A stretch of 64,000 nucleotides of DNA from Paraflavitalea soli (GCF_003555545.1 NZ_CP032157.1:5770546-5834545); one strand, 5' to 3'; numbered from the stretch's first letter, positions 33,516 through 43,332 are shown. Translations and numbers: made by a program. Notes: generated by a model from the sequence alone, not told the origin.

Positions 33516-33668
33516 AGTGCTTTCTTTTAAAGTTGATAAGATAAAATCGAGCAATTGCCCTATACAAACTGACTATCAGGAATACCGGTAGTCAGGTCTA
33601 TAAATATCCATATAATCCTGAAAATCTCAAAGATTCCAGGGTTCAACCTTATACAGCAGGTGTCAAAC

Positions 33669-36398
33669 CTATTCCGGTTCGAAACCAAGCATGAAGGTAA
33701 AGCGGGCTGCGTCACGCAATTTGCCATCTGGCTTCAGACGGTCAAACCCAACACCATAATCGAAGCCGAGTAATCCGAACATGGGCAGGAAGAAACGCAT
33801 ACCCACCCCGGCGCTTCTGCGAAGACGGAAAGGATTATAGTCTTTATAATCGTACCATCCATTGGCAGCTTCAAACCATGCCATACCATAGATAGTACTA
33901 TTTGGATTGGTCGTGAACGGATAGCGCAGCTCCAGCGTATACTTATTGAACATGGTAAAGAACTGGCTGGCATTCTGCTGGTCAGGATTGATCTTGGGAT
34001 CAGAGTTCTCGTACACAGGATATCCGCGGTGTGCGATGATATCATACCCTAAGATATAGTTACCATTGGCAAGACCGGCATCACCCACCTGGAAGCGCTC
34101 AAACGGCGAATAGCCCAGCTTACTGTTGTACCTGCCCATGAAGCCATATTTAGCAGCTGCACGCAATACAAACTGGCGGCTCCTGTCGGCCCCCATTGGC
34201 TTACCAATTGGAATGAACCATTCTGCATTGAATCGCCATTTATGGAATTCCGGAAGCTTATAGCTGTCTTCGGTCGTAATGCTTTTATTAAATAACGAGT
34301 AAGGTGGCGTGAACTGCACACTTGCCAGGAAGTTAGAGCCGCTGGTCGGGAACATCGGGTTGGGGCCTGCAGAGTTACGATTGAGCGCTATTTTAAAGCT
34401 CAGGTTATTGGACGTTCCGTTTTTGAAATCCTGTGTGAACAACGGATAGTTATTCAACTTATACTGTGTATAGCTTACTGAATAGACCAGTGTGAAATAG
34501 TCATCGGGCCATTTCAATTGCTTACCCAATGACACGCTCACACCAAAATTCTTAAGCTTATTGGTATCACTAAAAAAATAGCGGCCGCTATTATCAATAC
34601 CACCTGTGCGGAATATACTATTGTATAAACTTACAGTAAGAGAGTTTCTCTTTTTGCCACCAAGCCAGGGCTCGGTGAAAGAGAAGTTGTAGGACTGATA
34701 GGCACGTCCGTTGGATTGCACCCGCAGACTGAGTTTTTGACCATCACCAGTAGGTAATGGATCCCATGCTTCCTTGCGGAAGATATTACGGATGGAGAAG
34801 TTATTAAATGAGACACCAAGGGTACCGGTCAAACCAATACCACCACCCCAGCCGGCGCTTAGCTCCAACTGATCAGAAGATTTTTCTTCAAGGGTATAGT
34901 GGATGTCCACCGTACCGTCTTCCTGGTTGGGAACAGGGTTAATACCAATCTTTTCCTGGTTGAAAAAGCCCAATTGGGCAATTTCACGGTTGGAACGAAT
35001 AAGGTCCTGTCGGCTGAATTTATCGCCAGGTAAAGTGCGTATCTCACGACGAATTACGTGTTCTTTGGTTTTTTCGTTACCGGAAATGGTAATATTCTTG
35101 ATAGTGGCTTGTGGGCCTTCCATCATGCGGATCTCAAAATCAATGGTATCATTATATACCGCTGTTTCAACCGCATCTGCTTTAAAGAAGAGATAGCCGT
35201 CATCCAGGTACAAACTGCTGATATCACCACCCTCTGGAGAAGCTTGTTTACCCAGCTTGCTGTTGAGTATCTCAAGGTTATAGGTGTCTCCCTTCTTAAT
35301 ACCCATTAAGAAGTTCAGAACGGAATCAGAATATTTGGTATTTCCTTTCCAGGCTATGTTACCAAAGAAATAGCGGTGTCCCTCGTCTATTTTAAGGCCG
35401 ACTTTCAGGTTACCCTTTTTGTTGTATGCCTGAGGTTTGGCTTCAACCGTTGCATCCCGGTAACCGAGTGAGTTGTAATAAGCCAGGATATTATCCATAT
35501 CCTCTTCAAACTTCTTTTCGTTGAATTTGGCAGAGCTGAAGAGTTTGAAACGGAAATAAGGATCGAGGAAATCCTTTGTTTTGCTCATGGAAAGGAATCC
35601 TCCTTCTTTCAGGTACTCCTTGAAAGAAGTATGTTTTTGACCAGCAGTATCGGCAGAATCTTTGGACGGGAACAAGGTGAGCTTACTCATTTCCTTGGTA
35701 CCTTTCATTTTCTTTTTGAGCTTCAGATCGCTCACGGCCGTATTGCCTTCAAAGGTGATATCGTCGATCCGGACCTTATGTCCTTTCTGTATGTAAAAGT
35801 TAAGGATAACGGAGTTGGGTAAGGCTGGGTCTGTTGCTTCTTCAATACGAACAGATGCGCTTTGAAAACCTTTATCGGTATAATAGAGTTGAATAAGTTG
35901 TTCAGCGCTGATCTTGGTATTCTCTGTCACTACGCGGCCAACAACGAGGTTGAGCTTGTTGCGAAGATCTTCTTCTTCTGATTTACGAACCCCTCTGAAA
36001 AAGTATTTTGATAAGGCGGGACGTTCTGTTACCTGGATCTCCAGATAAAGGTTGCTGCCATCAAGGCGCGTGAAGTATATCTGTACGTTTGAGAAAAGAC
36101 GTTGGTTCCATAGGTTGGTGATCGCTTTGCTGAACTGATCGCCACCAGGGATCATGATCTTATCCCCTATATTGATACCAGCAATGGAAATAAGCAACTG
36201 CTCATCATATCTTTTAGTTCCTGAAACCTTGATACCGGCAATAGTAAATTCCTTTGGGTTCCTGGCTTGCATGATTGCTTCCAACTCGGGATCAATAGAG
36301 GTAGGGATAGTATCAGTTTTTTCCTGGGCAAACGTTGAACTTACTGAAAAGGTCACCAAAGCCAGTAGAATAGCGGAAAAAGTAAACGTACGCTGCAT
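33669..36398 (-). CDS. bamA: Outer-membrane protein assembly factor BamA (Omp85)
   Basis: BamA folds beta-barrel proteins into the outer membrane. The 909-aa product has a signal peptide (FSAILLALVTFSVSSTFAQ). Five POTRA-like repeats run from about residue 45 to 440 (IAGIKVSGTKRYDEQLL, VRIDDITFEGNTAVSD, YFFGNIAWKGNTKYSD, ATIKNITISGNEKTKEHVIRREI). The Omp85 barrel follows, with NFSIRNIFR and TEPWLGGKKRNSL, and ends in the usual aromatic-rich terminal strand. Start at 36398 (MQRTFTF). It lies between uppS and the two skp genes, the standard Bacteroidota order. Confidence 0.95.
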   Translation of the reverse strand: MQRTFTFSAILLALVTFSVSSTFAQEKTDTIPTSIDPELEAIMQARNPKEFTIAGIKVSGTKRYDEQLLISIAGINIGDKIMIPGGDQFSKAITNLWNQRLFSNVQIYFTRLDGSNLYLEIQVTERPALSKYFFRGVRKSEEEDLRNKLNLVVGRVVTENTKISAEQLIQLYYTDKGFQSASVRIEEATDPALPNSVILNFYIQKGHKVRIDDITFEGNTAVSDLKLKKKMKGTKEMSKLTLFPSKDSADTAGQKHTSFKEYLKEGGFLSMSKTKDFLDPYFRFKLFSSAKFNEKKFEEDMDNILAYYNSLGYRDATVEAKPQAYNKKGNLKVGLKIDEGHRYFFGNIAWKGNTKYSDSVLNFLMGIKKGDTYNLEILNSKLGKQASPEGGDISSLYLDDGYLFFKADAVETAVYNDTIDFEIRMMEGPQATIKNITISGNEKTKEHVIRREIRTLPGDKFSRQDLIRSNREIAQLGFFNQEKIGINPVPNQEDGTVDIHYTLEEKSSDQLELSAGWGGGIGLTGTLGVSFNNFSIRNIFRKEAWDPLPTGDGQKLSLRVQSNGRAYQSYNFSFTEPWLGGKKRNSLTVSLYNSIFRTGGIDNSGRYFFSDTNKLKNFGVSVSLGKQLKWPDDYFTLVYSVSYTQYKLNNYPLFTQDFKNGTSNNLSFKIALNRNSAGPNPMFPTSGSNFLASVQFTPPYSLFNKSITTEDSYKLPEFHKWRFNAEWFIPIGKPMGADRSRQFVLRAAAKYGFMGRYNSKLGYSPFERFQVGDAGLANGNYILGYDIIAHRGYPVYENSDPKINPDQQNASQFFTMFNKYTLELRYPFTTNPNSTIYGMAWFEAANGWYDYKDYNPFRLRRSAGVGMRFFLPMFGLLGFDYGVGFDRLKPDGKLRDAARFTFMLGFEPE

Positions 36399-36508
36399 TC
36401 CGGGTTGTTTAAGCTGGGGCAAATTAAAGGGATTTACTTAAGATTAACTTAAAAGTGTTTGTTAAAAGAAATGCGGGAGGTGTGATTTGTTGGGATTTTA
36501 CGATAAAC

Positions 36509-37270
36509 TTATTGGCTAAGGGCTTCCTGCTGGAGCTGATCGCCGGTTTTTCCAAAGCGCCTTTCCCTGCTCTGGAAGTCAATAATGGCCTCATAAAGGT
36601 TTTCTTTACGGAAATCCGGCCAGCGTACATTAGTGAAATAAAGTTCTGCATAAGCCAATTGGTAAAGTAAGAAATTGCTGATACGGTATTCGCCACTGGT
36701 ACGTATCATCAGTTCCGGATCGGGGAAATTACTGGTGGTAAGGTATTTTTGCAACGTATCCTGTGAAATAGTATCGGGGTCGATCTTCCCGGCTTTTACA
36801 TCTCCGGCGATATGTTTTACTGCCTGTACCAGCTCCCAGCGGCTGCTATAACTGAGGGCCATTACCAGGTTGAGTCCGGTGTTACGGCTGGTAATCTCCA
36901 GGGATTCATTCAGCTCTTTTTGGGCATAAGCAGGCAACATATTCATATCACCGATGACGTGGAGCTTAATATTGTTCTTATTAAGCGTTTCCGTCTCTTT
37001 TCGGATAGTGTCTACCAATAGCTCCATCAGCCCGCTGACCTCATATTCCGGACGATCCCAGTTTTCAGTCGAGAAGGCATATAGGGTAAGGTAGCCAACG
37101 CCCAGTTCAGCACAACCTTCCACAATATTGCGCACACTCTCCACACCATGGAAATGGCCATAGAGTCTATCCTGACCCTTTTCCTGTGCCCAGCGTCCAT
37201 TACCATCCATGATGATGGCAATATGGTGTGGTAGCCGCTGCAAGTTAATTTGCTCCTTAAGGCTCTGCAT
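36509..37270 (-). CDS. uppS: Isoprenyl transferase (undecaprenyl diphosphate synthase type)
   Basis: UppS adds isoprene units in cis to farnesyl diphosphate, making the C55 carrier lipid for peptidoglycan and O-antigen. The 253-aa protein has all the family motifs: HIAIIMDGNGRWAQEKG with the catalytic Asp, HFHGVESVRNIVEGCAELGV, LYAFSTENWDRP, and the C-terminal PDPELMIRTSGEYRISNFLLYQLAYAELYF (core RTSGEYRISNFL). TAACTTCG near 37297-37304 on the minus strand resembles the -7 box. It precedes bamA by 110 bp and follows a terminator and a hairpin-rich gap. Confidence 0.95.
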   Translation of the reverse strand: MQSLKEQINLQRLPHHIAIIMDGNGRWAQEKGQDRLYGHFHGVESVRNIVEGCAELGVGYLTLYAFSTENWDRPEYEVSGLMELLVDTIRKETETLNKNNIKLHVIGDMNMLPAYAQKELNESLEITSRNTGLNLVMALSYSSRWELVQAVKHIAGDVKAGKIDPDTISQDTLQKYLTTSNFPDPELMIRTSGEYRISNFLLYQLAYAELYFTNVRWPDFRKENLYEAIIDFQSRERRFGKTGDQLQQEALSQ

Positions 37271-37576
37271 TACCTCAATTTTTTGAAGGGCACGAAGTTA
37301 CAAAAAGATTAGGAGGGTTGCTTCTTTTGCAGCTTTTTAATATTAGCTCATGGAGCGCCCTATGGCGCTTCCGGCAACGCCTTATCCCTCCTTTTCCCAT
37401 TTTTGGGAAGGGCTATTTTGACTCTTTCCTGCGCCTTTTTTTAAGGGGGTGAAGGAGAATAAGCCGGTTTCAGCCTACACCAACCATGCTTTTGACCGGC
37501 AAAAAGGCGCTTCTGTCGAAAAAGCAAAACCGGCCCTTAAGGGCCGGTTTTGAATATTTTTCCTGGCATTTGTTTC
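37271..37576. other. Hairpin-rich gap between the DUF6089 gene and uppS
   Basis: The 306-bp gap holds the terminator at 37526-37551 and two further hairpins: GGAGCGCC/GGCGCTTCC (37352-37372) and CCTTTTCCCA/TGGGAAGGG (37390-37411). A -7-like TAACTTCG for uppS is near its end on the minus strand. No ORF is convincing. Confidence 0.65.
37526..37551 (-). terminator. Palindromic terminator after the DUF6089 gene
   Basis: AAAACCGGCCCTT and AAGGGCCGGTTTT form a perfect 26-bp palindrome, so the stem carries its own T-run. It ends the nadK-DUF6089 transcript. Confidence 0.85.
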
Positions 37577-38443
37577 TTAATTGGCGGTCGGACAGCGATA
37601 AGAAGTCAGGTTGAAAGAGAGCGTCACTTCTGCAAAAACATACTGATCCTTCTGTTTGGCAAAGCCACGCTGGCGGCCCGGCTCGCCGATGCGCTCAGGA
37701 CCAGTTTCGTATGACCTGTCCTGCAAAAGGGCTGCCTGGGAAAGTGACCCGTCCGGCATTTTGGGGAAATTATCGAGGCCGACATAGGTTTTACTCACGT
37801 CGTCCAAGTAATCCGTGGTGGTAAAGCGGTAAACCACTTCAAAACCTATATTCATTTTATCATTAAGCGCGTATTTAATACCTACCCCCAATGGCAGGCA
37901 GATAGCCATGGTATTGTAAGGTTTCCGGTCTTCATACCCAGGAAGAGCAAGACCCTGGCCTTCGGTACCAAGGGGCCGGAGAAATACTTTCTGGCCTCCC
38001 AGATAAGCGTAGGGATCATAACTAAATACGCCTACGCCGAGTGTTACATAAGGCGTAAAAGCATGATAAGGGTCCCCAGGAACGAATTTGAAGAAGTTGA
38101 AATCGCCCTGTAAGGCCAATTCAAAGATGTTAGAATTGAAGCTCAGGTTTCTTCTGCGCTGGTATTCATTGCTTTTATTGTACACATCTGAATATCCAAG
38201 CTGGGCAAAGTGAGCGGCCACACGCAAGCCAATATAGTTTCCAAACTGTTTACGAAAAAAAGCGCCAACAGCCAGCTTGGGGCGGTTGAGCTGTGCCCTT
38301 GTATTAAGATCGCCAAAATAGTGAGCTGCTCCGGCTGAGATACCAAATTCACCCTCTTGCCGGATGGCCTCCCATTGAGCAGAAGCAGGTTTTGCCGATG
38401 ACACACAAAGGATCAGGAATATTGCAACAGCCAGTTTGTTCAT
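37577..38443 (-). CDS. DUF6089 family outer-membrane protein (PorG-like)
   Basis: The 288-aa protein has a signal peptide (AVAIFLILCVSSAKPASAQ). The DUF6089 pattern follows: EFGISAGAAHYFGDLNTRAQLNRPKLAVGAFFRKQFGNYIGLR (core HYFGDLN), NIFELALQGDFNFF, and TPYVTLGVGVFSYDP. Homologues include PorG, an outer-membrane part of the type IX secretion system, and the gene often sits between nadK and uppS as here. Whether it serves T9SS in this organism is inference. The last strands end in VFAEVTLSFNLTSYRCP. It follows nadK by 69 bp. Confidence 0.85.
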   Translation of the reverse strand: MNKLAVAIFLILCVSSAKPASAQWEAIRQEGEFGISAGAAHYFGDLNTRAQLNRPKLAVGAFFRKQFGNYIGLRVAAHFAQLGYSDVYNKSNEYQRRRNLSFNSNIFELALQGDFNFFKFVPGDPYHAFTPYVTLGVGVFSYDPYAYLGGQKVFLRPLGTEGQGLALPGYEDRKPYNTMAICLPLGVGIKYALNDKMNIGFEVVYRFTTTDYLDDVSKTYVGLDNFPKMPDGSLSQAALLQDRSYETGPERIGEPGRQRGFAKQKDQYVFAEVTLSFNLTSYRCPTAN

Positions 38444-38512
38444 ATCCGCAATATAATAATTAAAGTATTTGAGTCTAACGTAACCCGGCGGCTTTTTCTT
38501 TCAAGGGAAATG

Positions 38513-39391
38513 TTAATTCCTCGTATCGAGGCCCCAGGAAAGCTTGGTGCGCAGGGTTTGCAGGAAATTGTTTTCATTTAACCGTACCAGGCTCAACGTA
38601 AAGGCTTCACGCTGAACAGCCAACTGCACTTTTTTGTCTACAATCTCTTTCCGGGAATCGAGCGCACAAATAAAATGGTCGGCCCGGCCCTCCACTTCAA
38701 ATGATATAATATTGTCATCTCCTACCACAATAGGGCGCACATTTAGGTTGTGAGGCGCCACCGGGGTGATCACAAAACTCGCCGATTCCGGAAATACGAC
38801 CGGCCCGTTACAGCTCAATGAGTACCCCGTGGACCCTGTAGGCGTGGCTACAATCACTCCATCAGCCCAATAAGTATTCAGAAACTCCCCGTTTAGGTAG
38901 GTATGGATCTTGATCATCGGAGAGGTATCTGTCTTATGGATCGCAAATTCATTGAGTCCATAAGGTACATCCCCAAAAAGGGGCCTATTGGCATCCAGGT
39001 GTATCAGCGACCGCTTATCAATGACAATGGTACGCTTTACAAGAGATTGTACTGCCGTGGAAAGCTCGGTCCGCCCAATACTTGCCAGGAAACCCAGGCG
39101 GCCAAAATTGATGCCCAGTACCGGAATGTTCTTATGGCGTACCAGGGTTACCGTATCCAGCAACGTCCCATCTCCGCCAAGACTTATGAGAAAGTCGATG
39201 GCAGAAGTAAGATCGTTGGAATCCTTGAATATGGAGATCTTATCGGGAAATCTAAACGATGACCGGATGGTTTCATAAAAAGGCTCGTAAATAACAAGCT
39301 CCATATTTTCTTTGCCCAGTTCATCGAACAACTGTTGGACTTCTCCTTTCTGATCATAATCGATTACCCGGCTATAGATGGCTACTTTCAT
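38513..39391 (-). CDS. nadK: NAD kinase
   Basis: NadK makes NADP from NAD and ATP. The 292-aa protein has the GGDGTLLD motif in FLISLGGDGTLLDTVTLV, the preceding fold MKVAIYSRVID, LGINFGRLGFLASI, the NEFAIHK motif and ATPTGSTGYSLSCNGPV. The cytosolic enzyme is complete. The leader of about 115 nt between it and the Omp85-like gene upstream contains TATTCTG-type short repeats, including a 12-mer shared with the coaX leader. The nadK-DUF6089-uppS-bamA order is typical of Bacteroidota. Confidence 0.96.
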   Translation of the reverse strand: MKVAIYSRVIDYDQKGEVQQLFDELGKENMELVIYEPFYETIRSSFRFPDKISIFKDSNDLTSAIDFLISLGGDGTLLDTVTLVRHKNIPVLGINFGRLGFLASIGRTELSTAVQSLVKRTIVIDKRSLIHLDANRPLFGDVPYGLNEFAIHKTDTSPMIKIHTYLNGEFLNTYWADGVIVATPTGSTGYSLSCNGPVVFPESASFVITPVAPHNLNVRPIVVGDDNIISFEVEGRADHFICALDSRKEIVDKKVQLAVQREAFTLSLVRLNENNFLQTLRTKLSWGLDTRN

Positions 39392-39403
39392 AATAAAGAC
39401 AAA

Positions 39404-39482
39404 AAATACAGGATACAGTTTTCAGAATATAGAACCCTGCATCCTTAATAATATCAAAGATAGGATTTAGAATACAGGAATA
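39404..39482 (-). repeat. Short-repeat leader of nadK
   Basis: On the minus strand the leader contains scattered TATTCTG/TATCCTG units: CTGTATTCT, TTCTATATTCTG (39434-39423) and CTGTATCCTGTATT. The 12-mer is identical to one in the coaX leader (1434-1445). The units are not in one clean register, so this is a decayed array. Confidence 0.6.
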
Positions 39483-39508
39483 TGGATAAGGGAATGACCG
39501 GGCAACGA

Positions 39509-40948
39509 TCAGAAATCATTCTTGAGGTGCAAAAATAAGCCACTTTGGCCTAATTGATTAAAGCTATAGTCTAAGCGGATAATAAGATCATAGAAAGTAA
39601 CAATATCCACGCCCATTCCACCGGTATATAACATACGATTGGTGAGGGAGTTACTGGTGAAGTTTTTATTATATGCATAACCCATATCTCCAAAAGTACG
39701 GGCGTAAATGCGAAACGGGATCCGGTCGTGTGAACGTGATTTGAGATGGGTTTTCACCGTGAAGCGGAATAGTTCACGCCGTAGGGTATTGCGAAGCATA
39801 CCTGCAGCCACCCCATCTATTACATATTTTTCCAGGCCGCGCAGGAACATATCGCCATAACCAAACATCCGGTGATTGATATAAGGCTGATCGAAAGGCA
39901 CCCTGAGCACCCCATTGCCCGCTAAAGAATAGAATGTTTTTTTGGCAATCTGCCAGCCTTTGGTAAATTTTCCATTCAGCTGCCACATATCCATCTCTTT
40001 ATTGATACCCCGCTTTGATATACCAGCTTCTACCACCCAGCCGGTCAAGGGGAAATGCACATAATCAACATTCACATATTTGATGGTGTATGACAATTCA
40101 GGATAGACAACAGAACTACTATTGGCCTTGAAGTACTTTGGATTGAGTCCCATCAACTGGCTATCTACCTGCTGTTTTACCACAGCCAGTCTCACCGCAT
40201 GAAAAGTACGCAAACCTGGCCGGTAGGTATATTCAATCTTTCCTTCCCAACGCCTGATACCATCGGTAAGAGAATCAGTAAACATCTGCATATTATTGAT
40301 GGTAGCATAATTGATCTCCTTGTTGAAAGAGTAGGAGAATCCAACACCATAACCATGTTTCAATGTTTTATCAGCATAAGGCTGTTCATATTGAAACTGT
40401 ATCTGCTTTGTATAACCGGTAATCAGATAGAACCGCAGTTTATCGTTCCGACCGGTAAAATTATATTGGGTGAACTTGAGACCATAATTAAGACGATCAA
40501 CGCCATAGCCCTGACGTGCCCATTCAGAAAGATTACGGTCTACCGGTTTCAGGTAAGGAATGGGGAAGAAATACCAGCGTTCTTTTACCTGGATAAGGAT
40601 GTCGACCTCATAACCACGGAACGATTTAAGCGCCACCACTACCTCATTAAACAAGCCGGTATTGAACAGTTGCTGACGTGAAATTTCAAATCCCTTTACC
40701 AGGTCTGGAAGATAAATGGAATCGCCGGGCTTAAACGGCAATTCCCTTTGTATCATGTAGGATTTGGTGCGCTTATTTCCTTCTATATAAATAATGCCTA
40801 CCACAAATGGGGTAGAGCGGGGTTCCTGCACGGCAGGCGGCTGGATAACCACTACCTGGGTATCGGTTGCCAATGGCTGCGCTTTGAGAAGTGTATTTCC
40901 CAGCAACAGGATTACTATTACAGAATAATATTTCTTTGGTATCCGCAT
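39509..40948 (-). CDS. Omp85-like outer-membrane protein with one POTRA (TamA/FhaC-like)
   Basis: The 479-aa protein has a signal peptide (VIVILLLGNTLLKAQ). A single clear POTRA domain follows (VVGIIYIEGNKRTKSYMIQREL, GFEISRQQLFNTGLFNEV, about residues 48-125). A barrel of about 16 strands runs to the end (LKFTQYNFTGRNDKL, IVTFYDLIIRLDYSFNQLGQ). This short form differs from BamA (five POTRAs) and is closer to TamA/FhaC-type or D15-like proteins. A role in inserting or exporting surface proteins is possible; partners are unknown. It is set between the CBS gene and nadK. Confidence 0.8.
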   Translation of the reverse strand: MRIPKKYYSVIVILLLGNTLLKAQPLATDTQVVVIQPPAVQEPRSTPFVVGIIYIEGNKRTKSYMIQRELPFKPGDSIYLPDLVKGFEISRQQLFNTGLFNEVVVALKSFRGYEVDILIQVKERWYFFPIPYLKPVDRNLSEWARQGYGVDRLNYGLKFTQYNFTGRNDKLRFYLITGYTKQIQFQYEQPYADKTLKHGYGVGFSYSFNKEINYATINNMQMFTDSLTDGIRRWEGKIEYTYRPGLRTFHAVRLAVVKQQVDSQLMGLNPKYFKANSSSVVYPELSYTIKYVNVDYVHFPLTGWVVEAGISKRGINKEMDMWQLNGKFTKGWQIAKKTFYSLAGNGVLRVPFDQPYINHRMFGYGDMFLRGLEKYVIDGVAAGMLRNTLRRELFRFTVKTHLKSRSHDRIPFRIYARTFGDMGYAYNKNFTSNSLTNRMLYTGGMGVDIVTFYDLIIRLDYSFNQLGQSGLFLHLKNDF

Positions 40949-41026
40949 GCAGGGAAAAACTGTTGCAGGTATCAGAATTTATTATGGATGAATACAGACG
41001 AAGATAGCAGAATCCTGATATATGTG

Positions 41027-41686
41027 TTAAATGCTGAGGTAATTCATCAAATGGTCATAATTACTGCGTAATTCGTTCTCGTACAGCTCTTCGCCAAAGT
41101 AGTATTTAATCTGGTATTCGTAACGCTGAAATGTGGCTATAATGTCGGAGATCTCGAACTTATTGATTTTGAGGGTCACTATGAAAGAACCGGTACTTGT
41201 GTCCCAATTGGTATTGAGCTGGGTGATTTGGGCATCGTTGGTTTCGACCAGTTTGCTGATCTCAGAGAAGGAGAAACTACGTTGTTCCATTTCCAGTACG
41301 ATGATGCCCCCTGGTTCATTTGCGCCGGTAGTCTTGCCCAGTTGTTTCAACAGGTCGGCAGCGGTAATAACACCGGCAAACACATTTTCCGGCTCCACAA
41401 CGGGAATAATGGAAAGGTTATGATCATTAACTACCTGAACGGCCTCCATGAAATGGGTATTGGCACGAACGGCGGCTTTGGAAAAATGAGCTTCCAAAGA
41501 CTGGAGGGTAAGATTTTCATCCACATTCATCAGATCGTCTTCCGATACAAATCCCAGGTATTTGTCATCGGCTACTACAGCCAGTTGCATTACATGAAAC
41601 TCCGACATCAGCTCAAGAGCCTGGAATACTGAGTCTTTAAGATTCAGTGTAGGTATAGTCGCAGATATGAGTTCTTTGTTTAGCAC
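41027..41686 (-). CDS. CBS-domain protein with C-terminal ACT-like segment
   Basis: The 219-aa protein has two CBS domains (about residues 5-60: DSVFQALELMSEFHVMQLAVV, KYLGFVSEDDLM; and about 70-120: MEAVQVVNDHNLSIIPVVE, FAGVITAADLLKQL). CBS pairs usually bind adenine nucleotides. The rest (GGIIVLEMEQRSFSFSEISKLVETNDAQI, SFIVTLKINKFEISDIIATFQRYEY) has the beta-alpha-beta pattern of ACT-like domains. It is soluble and cytosolic. It commonly precedes nadK in Bacteroidota; here an Omp85-like gene separates them. A nucleotide-sensing role in NAD(P) metabolism is only a guess. Confidence 0.85.
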   Translation of the reverse strand: MLNKELISATIPTLNLKDSVFQALELMSEFHVMQLAVVADDKYLGFVSEDDLMNVDENLTLQSLEAHFSKAAVRANTHFMEAVQVVNDHNLSIIPVVEPENVFAGVITAADLLKQLGKTTGANEPGGIIVLEMEQRSFSFSEISKLVETNDAQITQLNTNWDTSTGSFIVTLKINKFEISDIIATFQRYEYQIKYYFGEELYENELRSNYDHLMNYLSI

Positions 41687-41863
41687 TGCTTCAGGTTATT
41701 AACCTGTATGATTTTGTTGATGAAATAATAGCCTATACGGACCAGAACCAAAACATTTTCTGAAAAAGGCAATACTTACTACCCTCTTGTACGAGCAGTC
41801 GTTAATGGTGGTTACCCCGTAAGAAAAAACAGTGGGTGTACTTACTTATATAGACGATAAAAG

Positions 41864-42640
41864 TCAGGCTACCGCTGCGGGCTCATTTAATTTTGTCAAA
41901 AATTTATGAAGTATCCGGTTAAATTCCTCGGGAACTTCCATCATCGGCGCATGTCCGCACTTGTCAATAAAGTGCAACTCGCTGTTTGGGATCAATTTTT
42001 GAAACTCACGTGCCACGAACGGCGGGGTCACGGCATCATTGTTTCCCCATATTAATAACGTAGGTTGCTTGATTTGATTGAGTTCTTCACCAAGATTATT
42101 CCGGATAGCGCTTTTGGCCAGGGCGATAACCTTAATGGCTTTGAGACGGTTATTAACTGTTTCGTATACCTCATCCACGATTTCCTTGGTAGCGATCTGA
42201 GGGTCGTAAAAAGTTACTTCAGCTTTCTTTTTAATATATTCATAATCCCCTCTTTTGGGGTAAGTATCACCCATTCCGTTCTCAAATAATCCAGAACTAC
42301 CGGTAAGTATGAGGGATTTAATCCTTTCGGGGTGCTTTAACACATATAGAATGCCAACATGGCCACCCAATGAATTGCCCAGGAGGTGCGCATTTTTATA
42401 GTCTCTGAACTCCAGGAAACGGTGAACATACTTTTGTAAGCCGCCAACGGAGGTATGCAGCAGGTCAAGGTCAAGCAAAGGGAGCATAGGCACCACTACT
42501 TTGTAATGATGTTTAAAATATTCAATCAAACTATTGAAGTTGCCCAATGCGCCGAACAAACCGTGCAACAAAATCAACGGTTCACCCTCACCTTCTTCAA
42601 TAAATTTGAACTTATCCACTTGTTTGATCTCGTAATTCAT
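41864..42640 (-). CDS. Alpha/beta hydrolase
   Basis: The 258-aa protein has the alpha/beta hydrolase triad: nucleophile Ser90 in LLGNSLGGHVG, the acid in LLIWGNNDAVTPP, and His in DKCGHAPMMEVPEEF. The oxyanion HG is at residues 26-27 (LLHGLFG). It lacks a signal peptide, so it is cytosolic. The closest general pattern is of esterases or C-C hydrolases of the MhpC type, and the substrate is not known. It is upstream of the CBS gene with a 177-bp gap, and may or may not be in the same transcript. Confidence 0.87.
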   Translation of the reverse strand: MNYEIKQVDKFKFIEEGEGEPLILLHGLFGALGNFNSLIEYFKHHYKVVVPMLPLLDLDLLHTSVGGLQKYVHRFLEFRDYKNAHLLGNSLGGHVGILYVLKHPERIKSLILTGSSGLFENGMGDTYPKRGDYEYIKKKAEVTFYDPQIATKEIVDEVYETVNNRLKAIKVIALAKSAIRNNLGEELNQIKQPTLLIWGNNDAVTPPFVAREFQKLIPNSELHFIDKCGHAPMMEVPEEFNRILHKFLTKLNEPAAVA

Positions 42641-42792
42641 CTGTTAATTCGGTTCAGTTCAATCAATTATTCGCTAAAATAAACGTTTTACCGCAAATAT
42701 CACATCCCAGGCTTTCAGCGATGCAATTTTACTGTAAACTACTGATTATTTTGCGGTTTACAGGTTCATCAATATCAATGAGAAGAACTAAT

Positions 42793-43332
42793 TTATTGTC
42801 CGGCCTGCTGTGCAATATGGGCAAAAAAGCCTTCCAATTCTGTGAACATATCTTTAAACCAGGGAACAAGCCTGCCCAAAGTATTTATAACCATAGGGCC
42901 CAGTGGCTGTATTTTGGAATAAGTAACCGATTGGGCAATGGCGTTCTCATTCAATAACTTCAGTTGTGTAGCATAAAACAACAAAACGCTAAATGCCAAC
43001 GTGTATACTATTATATACAACAACATACCGCCTAAGCGGTTCACCCATCCCATCAAAGTTACTTCTAATGATGCCTCAATCAGGTTAGCCCCCCACCGGA
43101 TCAATAATATAACCCCTATCAAAACAATAGCAAAGGAAAGAAAAGGCAGCCATTGAACCGATACAGAGGTAGAGTCCCTGAGCCAGGTGGCTACCACCGT
43201 CGACAATTTCATGGCGGCGGCGATGCCTACAATGATGGCAATGACTGAAAATACTGCAATGATAAGCCCCCGCCGCCATCCTTTGATAACAGCCAGCAAT
43301 AGCAATATCCCAAAAATTATATCAATGATCAT
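42793..43332 (-). CDS. CvpA-family membrane protein
   Basis: The 179-aa protein has the CvpA pattern: IIFGILLLLAVIKGWRRGLIIAVFSVIAIIVGIAAAMKLS (core KGWRRGLI), a central loop, LIRWGANLIEASLEVTLMGWVNRLGGMLLYIIVYTLAFSVLLFY, with four transmembrane helices. CvpA was named for colicin V production in E. coli and affects envelope robustness. Its biochemical role is unclear. Its start overlaps the yqeY stop (TAATG), so the two are translationally coupled. It is the last gene of the gldC-yqeY-cvpA unit. Confidence 0.88.
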   Translation of the reverse strand: MIIDIIFGILLLLAVIKGWRRGLIIAVFSVIAIIVGIAAAMKLSTVVATWLRDSTSVSVQWLPFLSFAIVLIGVILLIRWGANLIEASLEVTLMGWVNRLGGMLLYIIVYTLAFSVLLFYATQLKLLNENAIAQSVTYSKIQPLGPMVINTLGRLVPWFKDMFTELEGFFAHIAQQAGQ

